A stretch of DNA of 64,000 bases, from positions 1 to 64,000 of the forward strand of contig NZ_JAOAUU010000136.1 in NCBI RefSeq assembly GCF_030157465.1, read 5' to 3'. The notes beneath the pieces were generated by a model that saw only the letters and a program-made list of their open reading frames with translations, was not told the origin of the DNA and did no database searches. Of this stretch, positions 57,108 through 64,000 are shown in pieces (position 1 is the first letter of the stretch; each line of letters begins with the position of its first letter). Source of the DNA: Zoogloea sp. (GTDB lineage: Bacteria; Pseudomonadota; Gammaproteobacteria; Burkholderiales; Rhodocyclaceae). Made by a program: the position numbers and the translations under genes.

Positions 57108-58958
57108 CTAAGTGCTCCAGCGCCCCCGGCCTTCGTTCTTGGCCCGGTACATGGCGTGGTCGGCGGCGTTGATGAGCTGCTCGGCGCTGTCGCCATCGGC
57201 CGGAAAGCGCGCCACGCCGACGCTGCTGCCGATTTCCAGAATATGCCCGGCCACCTCGAAGGGCTGGGCGAGGCTGTCCACGACCTTGGCTGCGGCGGGC
57301 TCCACGGCGGAGGCGCCGGCCGGGCTGGGCATGGCCACGACGAACTCGTCGCCTCCGAGGCGGGCCACGGTGTCTTCGTCGCGAAACAGCTTGAGCAGGC
57401 GCGCGGCAACCTGCTGCAAGAGCAGATCGCCGACGTCGTGCCCGTAGGTATCGTTCACCGGCTTGAAGCGGTCGAGGTCGATGAACAGCACGACGACTTC
57501 GCTGCGGTGGCGCTTGGCGTGGTGGAGCATGTTCTCGAGGCGGTCGTTGATCAGACCCCGGTTGGGCAGGCCGGTCAGGCGGTCGAAGTTGGCCTGGTGC
57601 CAGATCGCGCCCTCCTGGCGGCGGCGCTCGGTGACGTCGGAAATCAGCACCACCCGGTGGGCGACCTGGCCGTTGCTGTCGAGCACCGCGGAGATCTCCG
57701 CGTGGCCGGTGTAGGGCTCTCCGTTCCGGCGCAGGCCTTCGAAATCTCCTTGCTGATGGCGCGCTGCCGGTGGTCCGAGAAGCTCGCCCAGGCTCAGTTC
57801 GCCGGGGTGTCCGGCCGGCAGCGTCGAGACAGGGCGGCCGCGCAACTCATCCTCCCCGTAACCCGTAATGAAGCTGAAGGCCGGGTTTGCGCTCACGATG
57901 CAGTTGTTCGCATCGATGATCACGATGCCTTCGGCCATGTTGTCGAGGACCTTGCGCAGGTGTGCCTCGCGCTCGGCAAGCTGGCCGACCGCGCCCTCGT
58001 AGCGCCGCAGCGCGACCAGCAGGCCGGCGATCAGCAGCGCCAGGATCAGGCTGGAGGCGGTGGCGCGCTGCAGGGTCCAGGCGTTCTGCTTGCGTATCGG
58101 CGCCAGCGCGTCGTCGAGGGCGATGCCGGACATCATGACCAGCCCCGAGGACAGGCGGGTCCAGCCATACAGGCGCAGGATGCCATCCACCGAGGCATGG
58201 GCCACGTAGTGCCCTTCGCGCAGGTCGGGGCGGGTGATGTATTCGCGCTGCAGGGGCGCCTGCTTGCCGAAGTTGGCCCCCGGATTGAGCGTGCGCAGCA
58301 GCACCTGGCCTTTGCCGGTGACCAGCGTCAGGGTGTCGTGGGGACCGCTGTCGAAGCGCGACAGCTGCGCCGTCCAGGCTTCCGGCGACACGGCGATCGA
58401 CATCACGCCCTCGAAGCGTCCGTTGCGCCGCACCGCGCGGGCGATCTGGATGCTCCACTTGTGGGTCAGCCGGCCCAGCACGGGGGGTGTGATGACCAGC
58501 GTGTCGCCGGTGTCGGCGGCCAGCTCCCGAAAGTAATCCCGGTCGCCCAGATAGTTGCGCGGCGCCGGCCCGAGGGATGAATAGCCCAGGTAGCCGTCGG
58601 CGTCGATGCGGAACTGCTGCAGGACGAGGTCGGCGGGCATGGCCCCGATGGCGAGCTGGCCTTGCCTGTCCATGGCCTCGGGGCTTTCAAGTGCCGCGAG
58701 GCGCGCGGTTTTCAGCGCAAAATCGAAACGCTCGATGGACGCCTGCACCGTTTCTCCGGCCGCCCGCGCCTGGATAAGCGCCTGGACCCGGATACGCTCC
58801 ACGGCGTCGCGTTCGTTGGCCTGCATGCCCGAAAGGGTGTCATACCAGGCAATCGCCAGCGCCGGAAAGGTGGTGCCGACGATCATCAGCCGGATGGTTT
58901 GCAGCGGTCGTTCCGTGAGCCGGGAAAAAATGCGTGAAAGGAGATTTGCCGGCTGCAT
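57108..58958 (-). CDS. Membrane sensor diguanylate cyclase (dCache-PAS-GGDEF)
   Basis: About 616 residues. A first membrane segment (LMIVGTTFPALAIAWYD), a periplasmic double-Cache region (about 45-285), a second membrane helix (ASSLILALLIAGLLVAL), a PAS domain (about 330-440) and GGDEF. The active site RLGGDEFVV is intact, and RDED five residues before it is the inhibitory I-site RxxD, so c-di-GMP feedback is expected. It makes c-di-GMP in response to an external ligand. There is no EAL domain. The ATG at 58958 (MQPANLL) is preferred to one at 59006. It may steer surface or matrix traits such as the PEP-CTERM proteins; that link is inferred. Confidence 0.93.
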   Translation of the reverse strand: MQPANLLSRIFSRLTERPLQTIRLMIVGTTFPALAIAWYDTLSGMQANERDAVERIRVQALIQARAAGETVQASIERFDFALKTARLAALESPEAMDRQGQLAIGAMPADLVLQQFRIDADGYLGYSSLGPAPRNYLGDRDYFRELAADTGDTLVITPPVLGRLTHKWSIQIARAVRRNGRFEGVMSIAVSPEAWTAQLSRFDSGPHDTLTLVTGKGQVLLRTLNPGANFGKQAPLQREYITRPDLREGHYVAHASVDGILRLYGWTRLSSGLVMMSGIALDDALAPIRKQNAWTLQRATASSLILALLIAGLLVALRRYEGAVGQLAEREAHLRKVLDNMAEGIVIIDANNCIVSANPAFSFITGYGEDELRGRPVSTLPAGHPGELSLGELLGPPAARHQQGDFEGLRRNGEPYTGHAEISAVLDSNGQVAHRVVLISDVTERRRQEGAIWHQANFDRLTGLPNRGLINDRLENMLHHAKRHRSEVVVLFIDLDRFKPVNDTYGHDVGDLLLQQVAARLLKLFRDEDTVARLGGDEFVVAMPSPAGASAVEPAAAKVVDSLAQPFEVAGHILEIGSSVGVARFPADGDSAEQLINAADHAMYRAKNEGRGRWST

Positions 58959-59079
58959 TCGAGTCTCGTCGAGCTTCGCTGATGAGTCTGCGCACTCTGT
59001 GCACATAGAGTGTCAGTGTGCCTCAAGGCGTGTGCTCAGGGGATAATTGCGGCCCCTATGATTGAAAAACGGTGAAAAA

Positions 59080-59898
59080 ATGCGCCCAGTCCTGCGAATT
59101 CTGCTGCCGCTCGTGGCTGCCCTGCACATGACGGCGGCTCCGGCGGCCGGCGATGCCGACCTGCAGCAATGGATGGACGGCCCCCAGCGCAGCGAACGCA
59201 ACCGTCAGCGCGATCAGGCCCGCAAGCCGGCGGAAACGCTGGCCTTTTTCGGCCTCAAGGCCGACCAGACGGTCGTGGAGATCTGGCCGAGCGTTGGCGT
59301 GTGGTGGTTCGAAATCCTCGCCCCTTATTTGCGCGACAAGGGCCGCTACATCGCCGCGCTGCATGCCGGCGCCCACAATCCGGCGGCGGGACGCGCCGAG
59401 CATGAGGTGGTGGAAGGGCTGATCGCGAAGGCGCCGGCCTTGTACGGCAAGGTGGCGATCGCCCACAGCCCCGGCCTCGCCGAAACCCTGCGGCCGGAGT
59501 CGGTGGATCTGCTCCTGACCTTCTCCAACCTGCACAACTGGATCGTCGATGGCAACGTGGAGGAGCACATCCGCGAGTTCCACACCGTGCTCAAGCCCGG
59601 TGGCGTGCTGGGCGTGATCGATCACCGCGGGCGCAGCGATCTCTCTCAGGCGGCGCAGCTCAAGTCGGGCTATCTGCGCGAGGACGAGGTTGTGGCGCTG
59701 ATCGAGAAGGTGGGTTTCAAGCTGGTGGCCCGCGGCGAAATGGCCGCCAACCCGCGCGACACGCGTGATTATCCGGAAGGCGTGTGGACGCTGCCGCCGA
59801 GCCTGCGCATGAAGGAAGTGGACCGGGAGAAATATCTCGCCATCGGCGAGAGCGACAAATTCACCCTCAAGTTCGTCAGGATCGCCGCGCCCAGGTAG
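59080..59898 (+). CDS. Exported SAM-methyltransferase-like protein
   Basis: 272 residues. Signal peptide (MRPVLRILLPLVAALHMTAAPAAG, about 1-22), unusual for a SAM enzyme. The Rossmann-like part has VVEIWPSVGVWWFEILAPYL in place of the usual glycine-rich motif I, GRYIAALHAGAHN (motif II) and VDLLLTFSNLHNW (motif IV). These marks match the COG4798 'predicted methyltransferase' family, which is often exported. The glycine-rich loop is changed to SVGVWW, so SAM binding is uncertain. The ATG at 59080 is chosen because the signal peptide starts there. It is divergent from the diguanylate cyclase gene. Confidence 0.82.
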   Translation: MRPVLRILLPLVAALHMTAAPAAGDADLQQWMDGPQRSERNRQRDQARKPAETLAFFGLKADQTVVEIWPSVGVWWFEILAPYLRDKGRYIAALHAGAHNPAAGRAEHEVVEGLIAKAPALYGKVAIAHSPGLAETLRPESVDLLLTFSNLHNWIVDGNVEEHIREFHTVLKPGGVLGVIDHRGRSDLSQAAQLKSGYLREDEVVALIEKVGFKLVARGEMAANPRDTRDYPEGVWTLPPSLRMKEVDREKYLAIGESDKFTLKFVRIAAPR

Positions 59899-59934
59899 GG
59901 GCGGAAAGACAGCTGCTGCGAAAGCGGGGGAGGA

Positions 59935-60009
59935 TGGTGCTCATGGGCAGGATTGAACTGCCGACCTCTCCCTTACCAAGGGAGTGCTCTGCCACTGAGC
60001 TACATGAGC
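59935..60009 (-). tRNA. tRNA-Thr(GGT)
   Basis: On the minus strand: acceptor GCTCATG/CATGAGC, D-arm GCTCAGTGGCAGAGC, anticodon arm CTCCC-TTGGTAA-GGGAG with anticodon GGT (59975-59977 complement), variable AGGTC, T-arm GGCAG-TTCAATC-CTGCC, discriminator A and an encoded CCA. All stems pair. The short reading frames across it are artefacts. Confidence 0.97.
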
Positions 60010-60256
60010 GCCTTTGCCTGGCCGGCATTAAGACTTGCCGGCCTTTCGGGTGTGGCCTGGACTGAGGCCTTGCGGCTTTGAGTCGTACAACCCGAAAAAG
60101 GAGCGCGGATAGTATCAAGCCGAGGCCTCCTCAGCAAGGCCCCTCGTGCGTTTGCTGTGCATTTTTACGAAATTTTCTGGCGCGGCGCGCTGGAGGGGGT
60201 CCGGAGCCGCCGGCAGTCGCTGGCCGTTTTCAAGCTTTAAACGGCTGCGCGCCAGC

Positions 60257-60293
60257 AAAAAAGCCCTTGCCGTTTCCGGCAAGGGCTTTTTTT
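60257..60293. terminator. Intrinsic terminator downstream of infA
   Basis: AAAGCCCTTGCCG (60260-60272) and CGGCAAGGGCTTT (60277-60289) form a perfect 13-bp stem with loop TTTC. Seven T follow on plus and an A-run precedes (U-run on minus). For infA on the minus strand it lies about 100 bases behind the stop. The rest of 60010-60256 shows no gene. Confidence 0.85.
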
Positions 60294-60389
60294 GTGCAGC
60301 CAGGCTTCGCTCTCAAGAAAACGCAGGGTCGCCCCGGGTTTTCTTGTTCCCCACAGGGGGCGGGCGGGGCATGGCCCTGCCCGGGGAGC

Positions 60390-60653
60390 TCAGTAACGGC
60401 GCGGAGCGGGCGACGAGGAGTGACCGGTGCGGGGGGGGAGGTGACGGAAGGTGATGCGGCCCTTCGAGAGATCGTAGGCCGACATTTCCAGCGTCACTTC
60501 GTCGCCGGCGATGATGCGGATGTGGTTCTTCTTGAGCTTGCCGCCCGCGTAGGCGATAAGGTTGTGACCGTTTTCGAGGGTGACGCGATAGCGACCGTCC
60601 GGCAGCACTTCGGTAACGCTGCCCTTCATTTCGATGAGTTCTTCTTTGGCCAT
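60390..60653 (-). CDS. infA: Translation initiation factor IF-1
   Basis: 87 residues. [70 protein letters not shown] is the S1-like OB fold of IF-1 that occupies the ribosomal A site. The tail [18 protein letters not shown] adds about 15 residues to the 72-residue form; such longer IF-1 copies are common in betaproteobacteria, where a second infA often lies in the ribosomal protein cluster. The ATG at 60653 has CAGGAGC upstream on the minus strand. Confidence 0.94.
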   Translation of the reverse strand: MAKEELIEMKGSVTEVLPDGRYRVTLENGHNLIAYAGGKLKKNHIRIIAGDEVTLEMSAYDLSKGRITFRHLPPRTGHSSSPAPRRY

Positions 60654-60879
60654 ATTGGGGCTCCTGGTGGGTGGTCGGGAAGCGTCCCGTGGTGGGGCGT
60701 ACCGGCCATGGCCCGCCACCGCCTTGGTGGGCCAGGTTTTGCGGCGACCTTCAAGGTCTGTCGCGATTCAATGTCGGCACGGAGATCGGCGGGCCGGCGG
60801 TAGGGTGTCTGCGATCAGTGTTGCAGACGAAGATGAAAGGCGTCGTGTTGCGTCTTGCCGAAGCGAACTGCGGCAGGCT

Positions 60880-61010
60880 GAAACAAACAAGGCCACCTCG
60901 ACGGGTGGCCTTGCCTCTGAAATCTTGGTCGGCTTTGAGCGCCTGGGGCGCTCGACCTACGGATTAAGAGCCCCTTGAACTTAGACCCTCTGGTCAGCAG
61001 GAAACACCGA
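60880..61010 (-). ncRNA. Candidate small RNA with tRNA-like 3' part and terminator
   Basis: On the minus strand a promoter (61017-61045) is followed by about 130 bases that hold no gene but several stems. Bases 60970-60926 read like the 3' half of a tRNA-Lys: anticodon loop CTCTTAA, ACGGA-partner TCCGT, variable AGGTC, T-stem GAGCG-(7 nt)-CGCTC, a 7-nt acceptor strand AAAGCCG and ACCA. The 5' half does not match a tRNA and the T-loop CCCCAGG is not canonical, so it is not a working tRNA. The 5' end AAATCGGT can pair with ACCAAGATTT. A terminator hairpin AAGGCCACC/GGTGGCCTT (60889-60912) with GTTTGTTT ends it. The function is unknown. Confidence 0.5.
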
Positions 61011-61016
61011 TTTTTG

Positions 61017-61045
61017 ATATTGCACGGCTTTGTGTCGAAAGTCAA
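61017..61045 (-). promoter_or_regulatory. Sigma-70 promoter for the small RNA candidate
   Basis: On the minus strand TTGACT (61045-61040) and CAATAT (61022-61017) are separated by exactly 17 bases. The predicted start is near 61010. Confidence 0.6.
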
Positions 61046-61448
61046 GCCCCGCTTAAGGGCAATGACATGCCTGGCGAGATCTGGCCGATTTTGACCTGCC
61101 ATGGCGTGCGGCAGGGGGCGTCATCACATTTTTTGGGAACGGGCGATTCGGGTGCCCGGAACGGACAGAATGGCATGAGCATTTGTTTTTTTGAATTGAT
61201 TGTTTTACAAGCCCATGAGGTGAATTGGTTTTTTGGCGGCGCCTATGAAAATGAATTAATTGCCGGCGTTGGTGCGGGTTCTCCCGCAGTGCCAATAAGC
61301 CTTGAGCCGGAGGCCATTTCGGGCCGGCACGATGTGAAATAACACTTCCACTTGTGTCGCAATACTATTATGTAATTTCTTGCAGCCGTCGTGATCGTGC
61401 TCCCGTGTCAGGAGAAATGAGTCGCCAGGTTTTGGGAGATGAGTCCGG
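61046..61448. other. Intergenic region upstream of the CheB-CheR sensor
   Basis: About 400 bases, lower in GC than its surroundings. It must hold the promoter of the downstream sensor gene, but I see no convincing -35/-10 or -24/-12 box and no supported gene. A 91-codon frame at 61067-61342 lacks a ribosome site and family resemblance. Confidence 0.5.
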
Positions 61449-64000
61449 ATGGGCAGCGAAAAGAAGAGGGTTGATCATTTATCCCCGGCAATGGTGGCGG
61501 GCTCGGCAGAATCGGTTGCACAGGATTTGATCGCGCGCTTGAGCATTGTCGGTATCGGCGCGTCGGCCGGCGGGCTGGAGGCGTTCGAACACTTCTTCCG
61601 GGCCTGCCCGGCAGACAGCGGGATGGCCTTCGTGCTGGTGTCGCATCTCGATCCCGGGCATGTCAGCCTGCTCACCGAACTCCTTCAGCGCACGACCGCC
61701 ATGCCGGTGCTCGAGGCGGTGGATCAGCTTGAGGTCGAGCCCGATCACGTGTACGTCATTCCGCCCAATCGGGACATGGCGATTCTTCACCGGAAGCTGC
61801 AGTTGAGTGCGCCCGCCGAGCCCCGCGGGCTGCGCATGCCGGTGGATTTCTTCCTGCGTTCGCTGGCGGAAGACCAGCAGGAAAACGCGGTCGGAATCAT
61901 TCTTTCGGGCACCGGCAGCGATGGCACGCTGGGTGTGCGCGCGGTTTTCGGGGCGGGCGGTGTGACGCTGGCCCAGGAGCCCTCCAGCGCCAAATACGAC
62001 GGCATGCCCTCCAGTGCCATCAAGTCGGGCTATGTCACCCATGTGCTTCCCGCCGAAAAGATGCCGGCGGCCTTGCAGGCCTGTGCCCGGCGCCTCGCGG
62101 TGCCGCCTGAAACGCCGCCGGAGCCCGCGCTGGCTGGCGGCTTGAGCCACATCCTGATGCAATTGCGCACGCTGACCGGTCACGATTTCTCGCTCTACAA
62201 AAAGAGCACGGTGGGTCGCCGCATCGCGCGTCGCATGTCGCAGCACACGATCGACGACGCCGATGTGTATATCCGCTTTCTGAAGGAAAACCCGGCCGAG
62301 GTGCGTTTGCTGTTCAAGGAGCTGCTGATCAACGTGACCAGCTTTTTCCGCGACCCCGATGCCTTCGTGGTGCTGCAAAAGGAGATTCTGCCGGCGCTGT
62401 TGAAAGGCAAGCCGGGCGATTTCATTTTTCGGGTCTGGGTGGCCGGTTGTGCCACCGGCGAAGAAGCCTATTCAATTGCCATTCTGTTGCGCGAATTGAT
62501 GGACGAGGCGCGCGAGACTTTCAAGGTCCAGATCTACAGCACCGATCTGGCTGATGAGGCCATTGCTGTTGCCCGTGCAGGACTCTATCCGCTGAATATC
62601 GCCCAGGATGTGAGCCGTGAGCGGCTGCAGCGTTTTTTTGTGAGGGAAGAAGGCGGATACCGGGTCAAGAAGGAGATCCGCGAGATGATCGTGTTTGCGA
62701 TCCAGAACGTCATCAAGGATCCGCCCTTTACCCGGCTCGATCTGCTGTCTTGCCGCAACCTGATGATTTATCTCGAGCCCGAGTTGCAGAACCGCCTTCT
62801 GGTGGCTTTTCATTACGCGCTCAAGCCCGGCGGGGTGCTGTTCCTGTCGCCATCGGAAAGTATCGGCAACCATACCGAACTATTCTCGGCGATTAACCGG
62901 AACTGGAAGTTATATCGCGCCAGTCCGTCCCTTAAAACAGTTTCTGCCGTCATGGCCCAGGGTTCGGCCGGGCTTGTTGAGGGGGGCGGAAAAATACCGG
63001 GTGAGGCCGTCAGGAAAGTGAGGGAAACCAATTTCGTCGAGCTGACCCGCCGGGTGCTGGTGCAATATTTTGCGCCCGCCTCGGTGGTGACCGATCTCAA
63101 GGGCGACATTCTTTACGTGCATGGCGACACGGGCAAATACCTGCGTCCGGCACCGGGGCAGGCCAGCCTGAATGTCATTGAAATGGCACGCGACGGGTTG
63201 GCAACAGAGCTGCGTACCGCGATCAGCGCTGCCGCCATTGAAGGACGCCCCACCCTCGAGCGGCCGGTGCAGCTCGAGAGCAACGGGAGTGTCGTGATGT
63301 TTGGCCTCGGCGTCCGCTTGCTGCCCGCTACGGAAGGGCGCCCGGGCCTGCTGCTGGTGAGCTTCCAGGACCGGGTTCCGGCCGCTGCCAGGCCGGCGCG
63401 CAGGCGCACGTCCGGGCAGGCCGAGCCGGGGCGGATCGAAGAGCTGGAGCGCGATCTCGCCTATTTGAGGGAAAGCTACCAGACCACCATCGAAGAGCAG
63501 CAGGCCTCGCAGGAGGAACTCAAGTCGATTAACGAGGAAATGCAATCGACCAATGAAGAGCTGCAGTCGACCAATGAAGAACTGGAAACCTCCAAGGAGG
63601 AATTGCAGTCGGTCAACGAGGAGCTTATTACGGTCAATGCCGAATTGCAGGCCAAGATCGAGCAGCTTTCCGGCATGCAGAACGACATGAAGAATCTGTT
63701 GGAAAACGTCAGCGTCGGCATTATTTTTCTCGATCGTCACCTGTCGATCCGCAGCTTTACCCGCGAGGCGATGCGTATTTATCGCCTGGCCGCATCGGAT
63801 ATCGGCCGGCCGCTGAACGATATCAAGTCGCGGGTGCATGAGCTCGACCTGCTGGAGGCTGCCGCGGGGGTGCTCGATTCGCTGGTGCCTTTCGAGCAAG
63901 AGATTCGCCTCGACGAGGACACCTGGATGCTGGCGCGCATTCAGCCCTATCGCACGCTGGATAACGTGATCGACGGGGTGCTGATGACGTTTACCGATAT
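61449..64000 (+). CDS. CheB-CheR-PAS signalling protein, truncated by window end
   Basis: 850 codons are visible and the frame stays open to the window edge. The N-terminus holds a CheB methylesterase domain (about 30-215) with the catalytic Ser in IGASAGG, His in SHLDPGH and Asp in LSGTGSDGTLG. A CheR methyltransferase follows (about 225-490), with SAM motif VWVAGCATGEEAYSIA. A coiled coil of EELQSTNEEL-type repeats (about 675-740) leads into a PAS domain. No CheB receiver domain is present. Such fusions usually end in a histidine kinase. It may modify chemoreceptors such as the Aer-like protein, or signal on its own; unproven. Start ATG 61449; upstream ribosome site is weak. Confidence 0.93.
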   Translation, partial: MGSEKKRVDHLSPAMVAGSAESVAQDLIARLSIVGIGASAGGLEAFEHFFRACPADSGMAFVLVSHLDPGHVSLLTELLQRTTAMPVLEAVDQLEVEPDHVYVIPPNRDMAILHRKLQLSAPAEPRGLRMPVDFFLRSLAEDQQENAVGIILSGTGSDGTLGVRAVFGAGGVTLAQEPSSAKYDGMPSSAIKSGYVTHVLPAEKMPAALQACARRLAVPPETPPEPALAGGLSHILMQLRTLTGHDFSLYKKSTVGRRIARRMSQHTIDDADVYIRFLKENPAEVRLLFKELLINVTSFFRDPDAFVVLQKEILPALLKGKPGDFIFRVWVAGCATGEEAYSIAILLRELMDEARETFKVQIYSTDLADEAIAVARAGLYPLNIAQDVSRERLQRFFVREEGGYRVKKEIREMIVFAIQNVIKDPPFTRLDLLSCRNLMIYLEPELQNRLLVAFHYALKPGGVLFLSPSESIGNHTELFSAINRNWKLYRASPSLKTVSAVMAQGSAGLVEGGGKIPGEAVRKVRETNFVELTRRVLVQYFAPASVVTDLKGDILYVHGDTGKYLRPAPGQASLNVIEMARDGLATELRTAISAAAIEGRPTLERPVQLESNGSVVMFGLGVRLLPATEGRPGLLLVSFQDRVPAAARPARRRTSGQAEPGRIEELERDLAYLRESYQTTIEEQQASQEELKSINEEMQSTNEELQSTNEELETSKEELQSVNEELITVNAELQAKIEQLSGMQNDMKNLLENVSVGIIFLDRHLSIRSFTREAMRIYRLAASDIGRPLNDIKSRVHELDLLEAAAGVLDSLVPFEQEIRLDEDTWMLARIQPYRTLDNVIDGVLMTFTD

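Noticed and set aside
60926-60970. A functional tRNA-Lys(CTT) gene
   Set aside because: Only the 3' half fits; the 5' anticodon strand, D-arm and acceptor strand do not pair, and the T-loop is not TTCRANY. Treated as a tRNA-like part of a small RNA candidate.

Overview
The window is GC-rich, densely coded chromosomal DNA of a Gram-negative bacterium, most likely a betaproteobacterium of the Rhodocyclales type (Azoarcus, Thauera, Zoogloea and relatives). The clues are four PEP-CTERM proteins, flavocytochrome c sulfide dehydrogenase, a comM / ubiK / torF-glnK-amtB neighbourhood, a DUF779-linked aldehyde dehydrogenase and at least three good sigma-54 promoters. Genus assignment is inference. I see no phage, IS element, plasmid origin or CRISPR array.

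Layout. 1-3.3 kb: a small DUF2502-like secreted protein and an overlapping trio of membrane genes centred on a polyferredoxin. 3.3-9.1 kb: a hybrid PAS sensor kinase, SelO and a second PAS histidine kinase. 9.1-12.1 kb: a minus-strand [NiFe]-hydrogenase operon (small subunit, large subunit, maturation protease) whose last gene overlaps the start of the second kinase; the large subunit carries an apparent frameshift. 12.2-14.4 kb: an AldB/ExaC-type aldehyde dehydrogenase with a sigma-54 promoter, and DUF779. 14.4-16.8 kb: an Aer-like chemoreceptor with an N-terminal frameshift and a small lipoprotein. 16.9-23.0 kb: a complete branched-chain amino-acid ABC importer with two tandem binding proteins. 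23-25 kb: small housekeeping genes. 25.1-31.0 kb: DUF6502, a DUF5666 lipoprotein and fccAB, followed by two PEP-CTERM genes; the first is bracketed by 53-bp direct repeats of the fccB 3' end. 31-37.2 kb: ceramidase-like protein, drug exporter, ComM, a lipoprotein, YceI and UbiK. 37.2-40.2 kb: the nitrogen-regulated torF-glnK-amtB operon. 40.4-51.9 kb: TrmA, YjdM, PurU, ThrH, YheS, two PEP-CTERM genes and an NYN-domain protein. 51.9-59.9 kb: flavoprotein, dihaem cytochrome, M14 peptidase lipoprotein, diguanylate cyclase and an exported methyltransferase-like protein. 59.9-64 kb: tRNA-Thr, infA, a candidate small RNA with its own promoter and terminator, and the first 850 codons of a CheB-CheR-PAS sensor that runs off the window.

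How it fits together. The window suggests a versatile respirer that can draw electrons from H2, sulfide and alcohols or aldehydes, scavenges ammonium under sigma-54/NtrC control, imports branched-chain amino acids, and senses redox or energy state through several PAS proteins. The most unusual items are the hydrogenase-kinase operon with a Cys/Asp proximal-cluster motif and a frameshift, the fccB-tail duplication around a PEP-CTERM cassette, a sigma-54 promoter directly on a PEP-CTERM gene, and a tRNA-like small RNA candidate upstream of infA.
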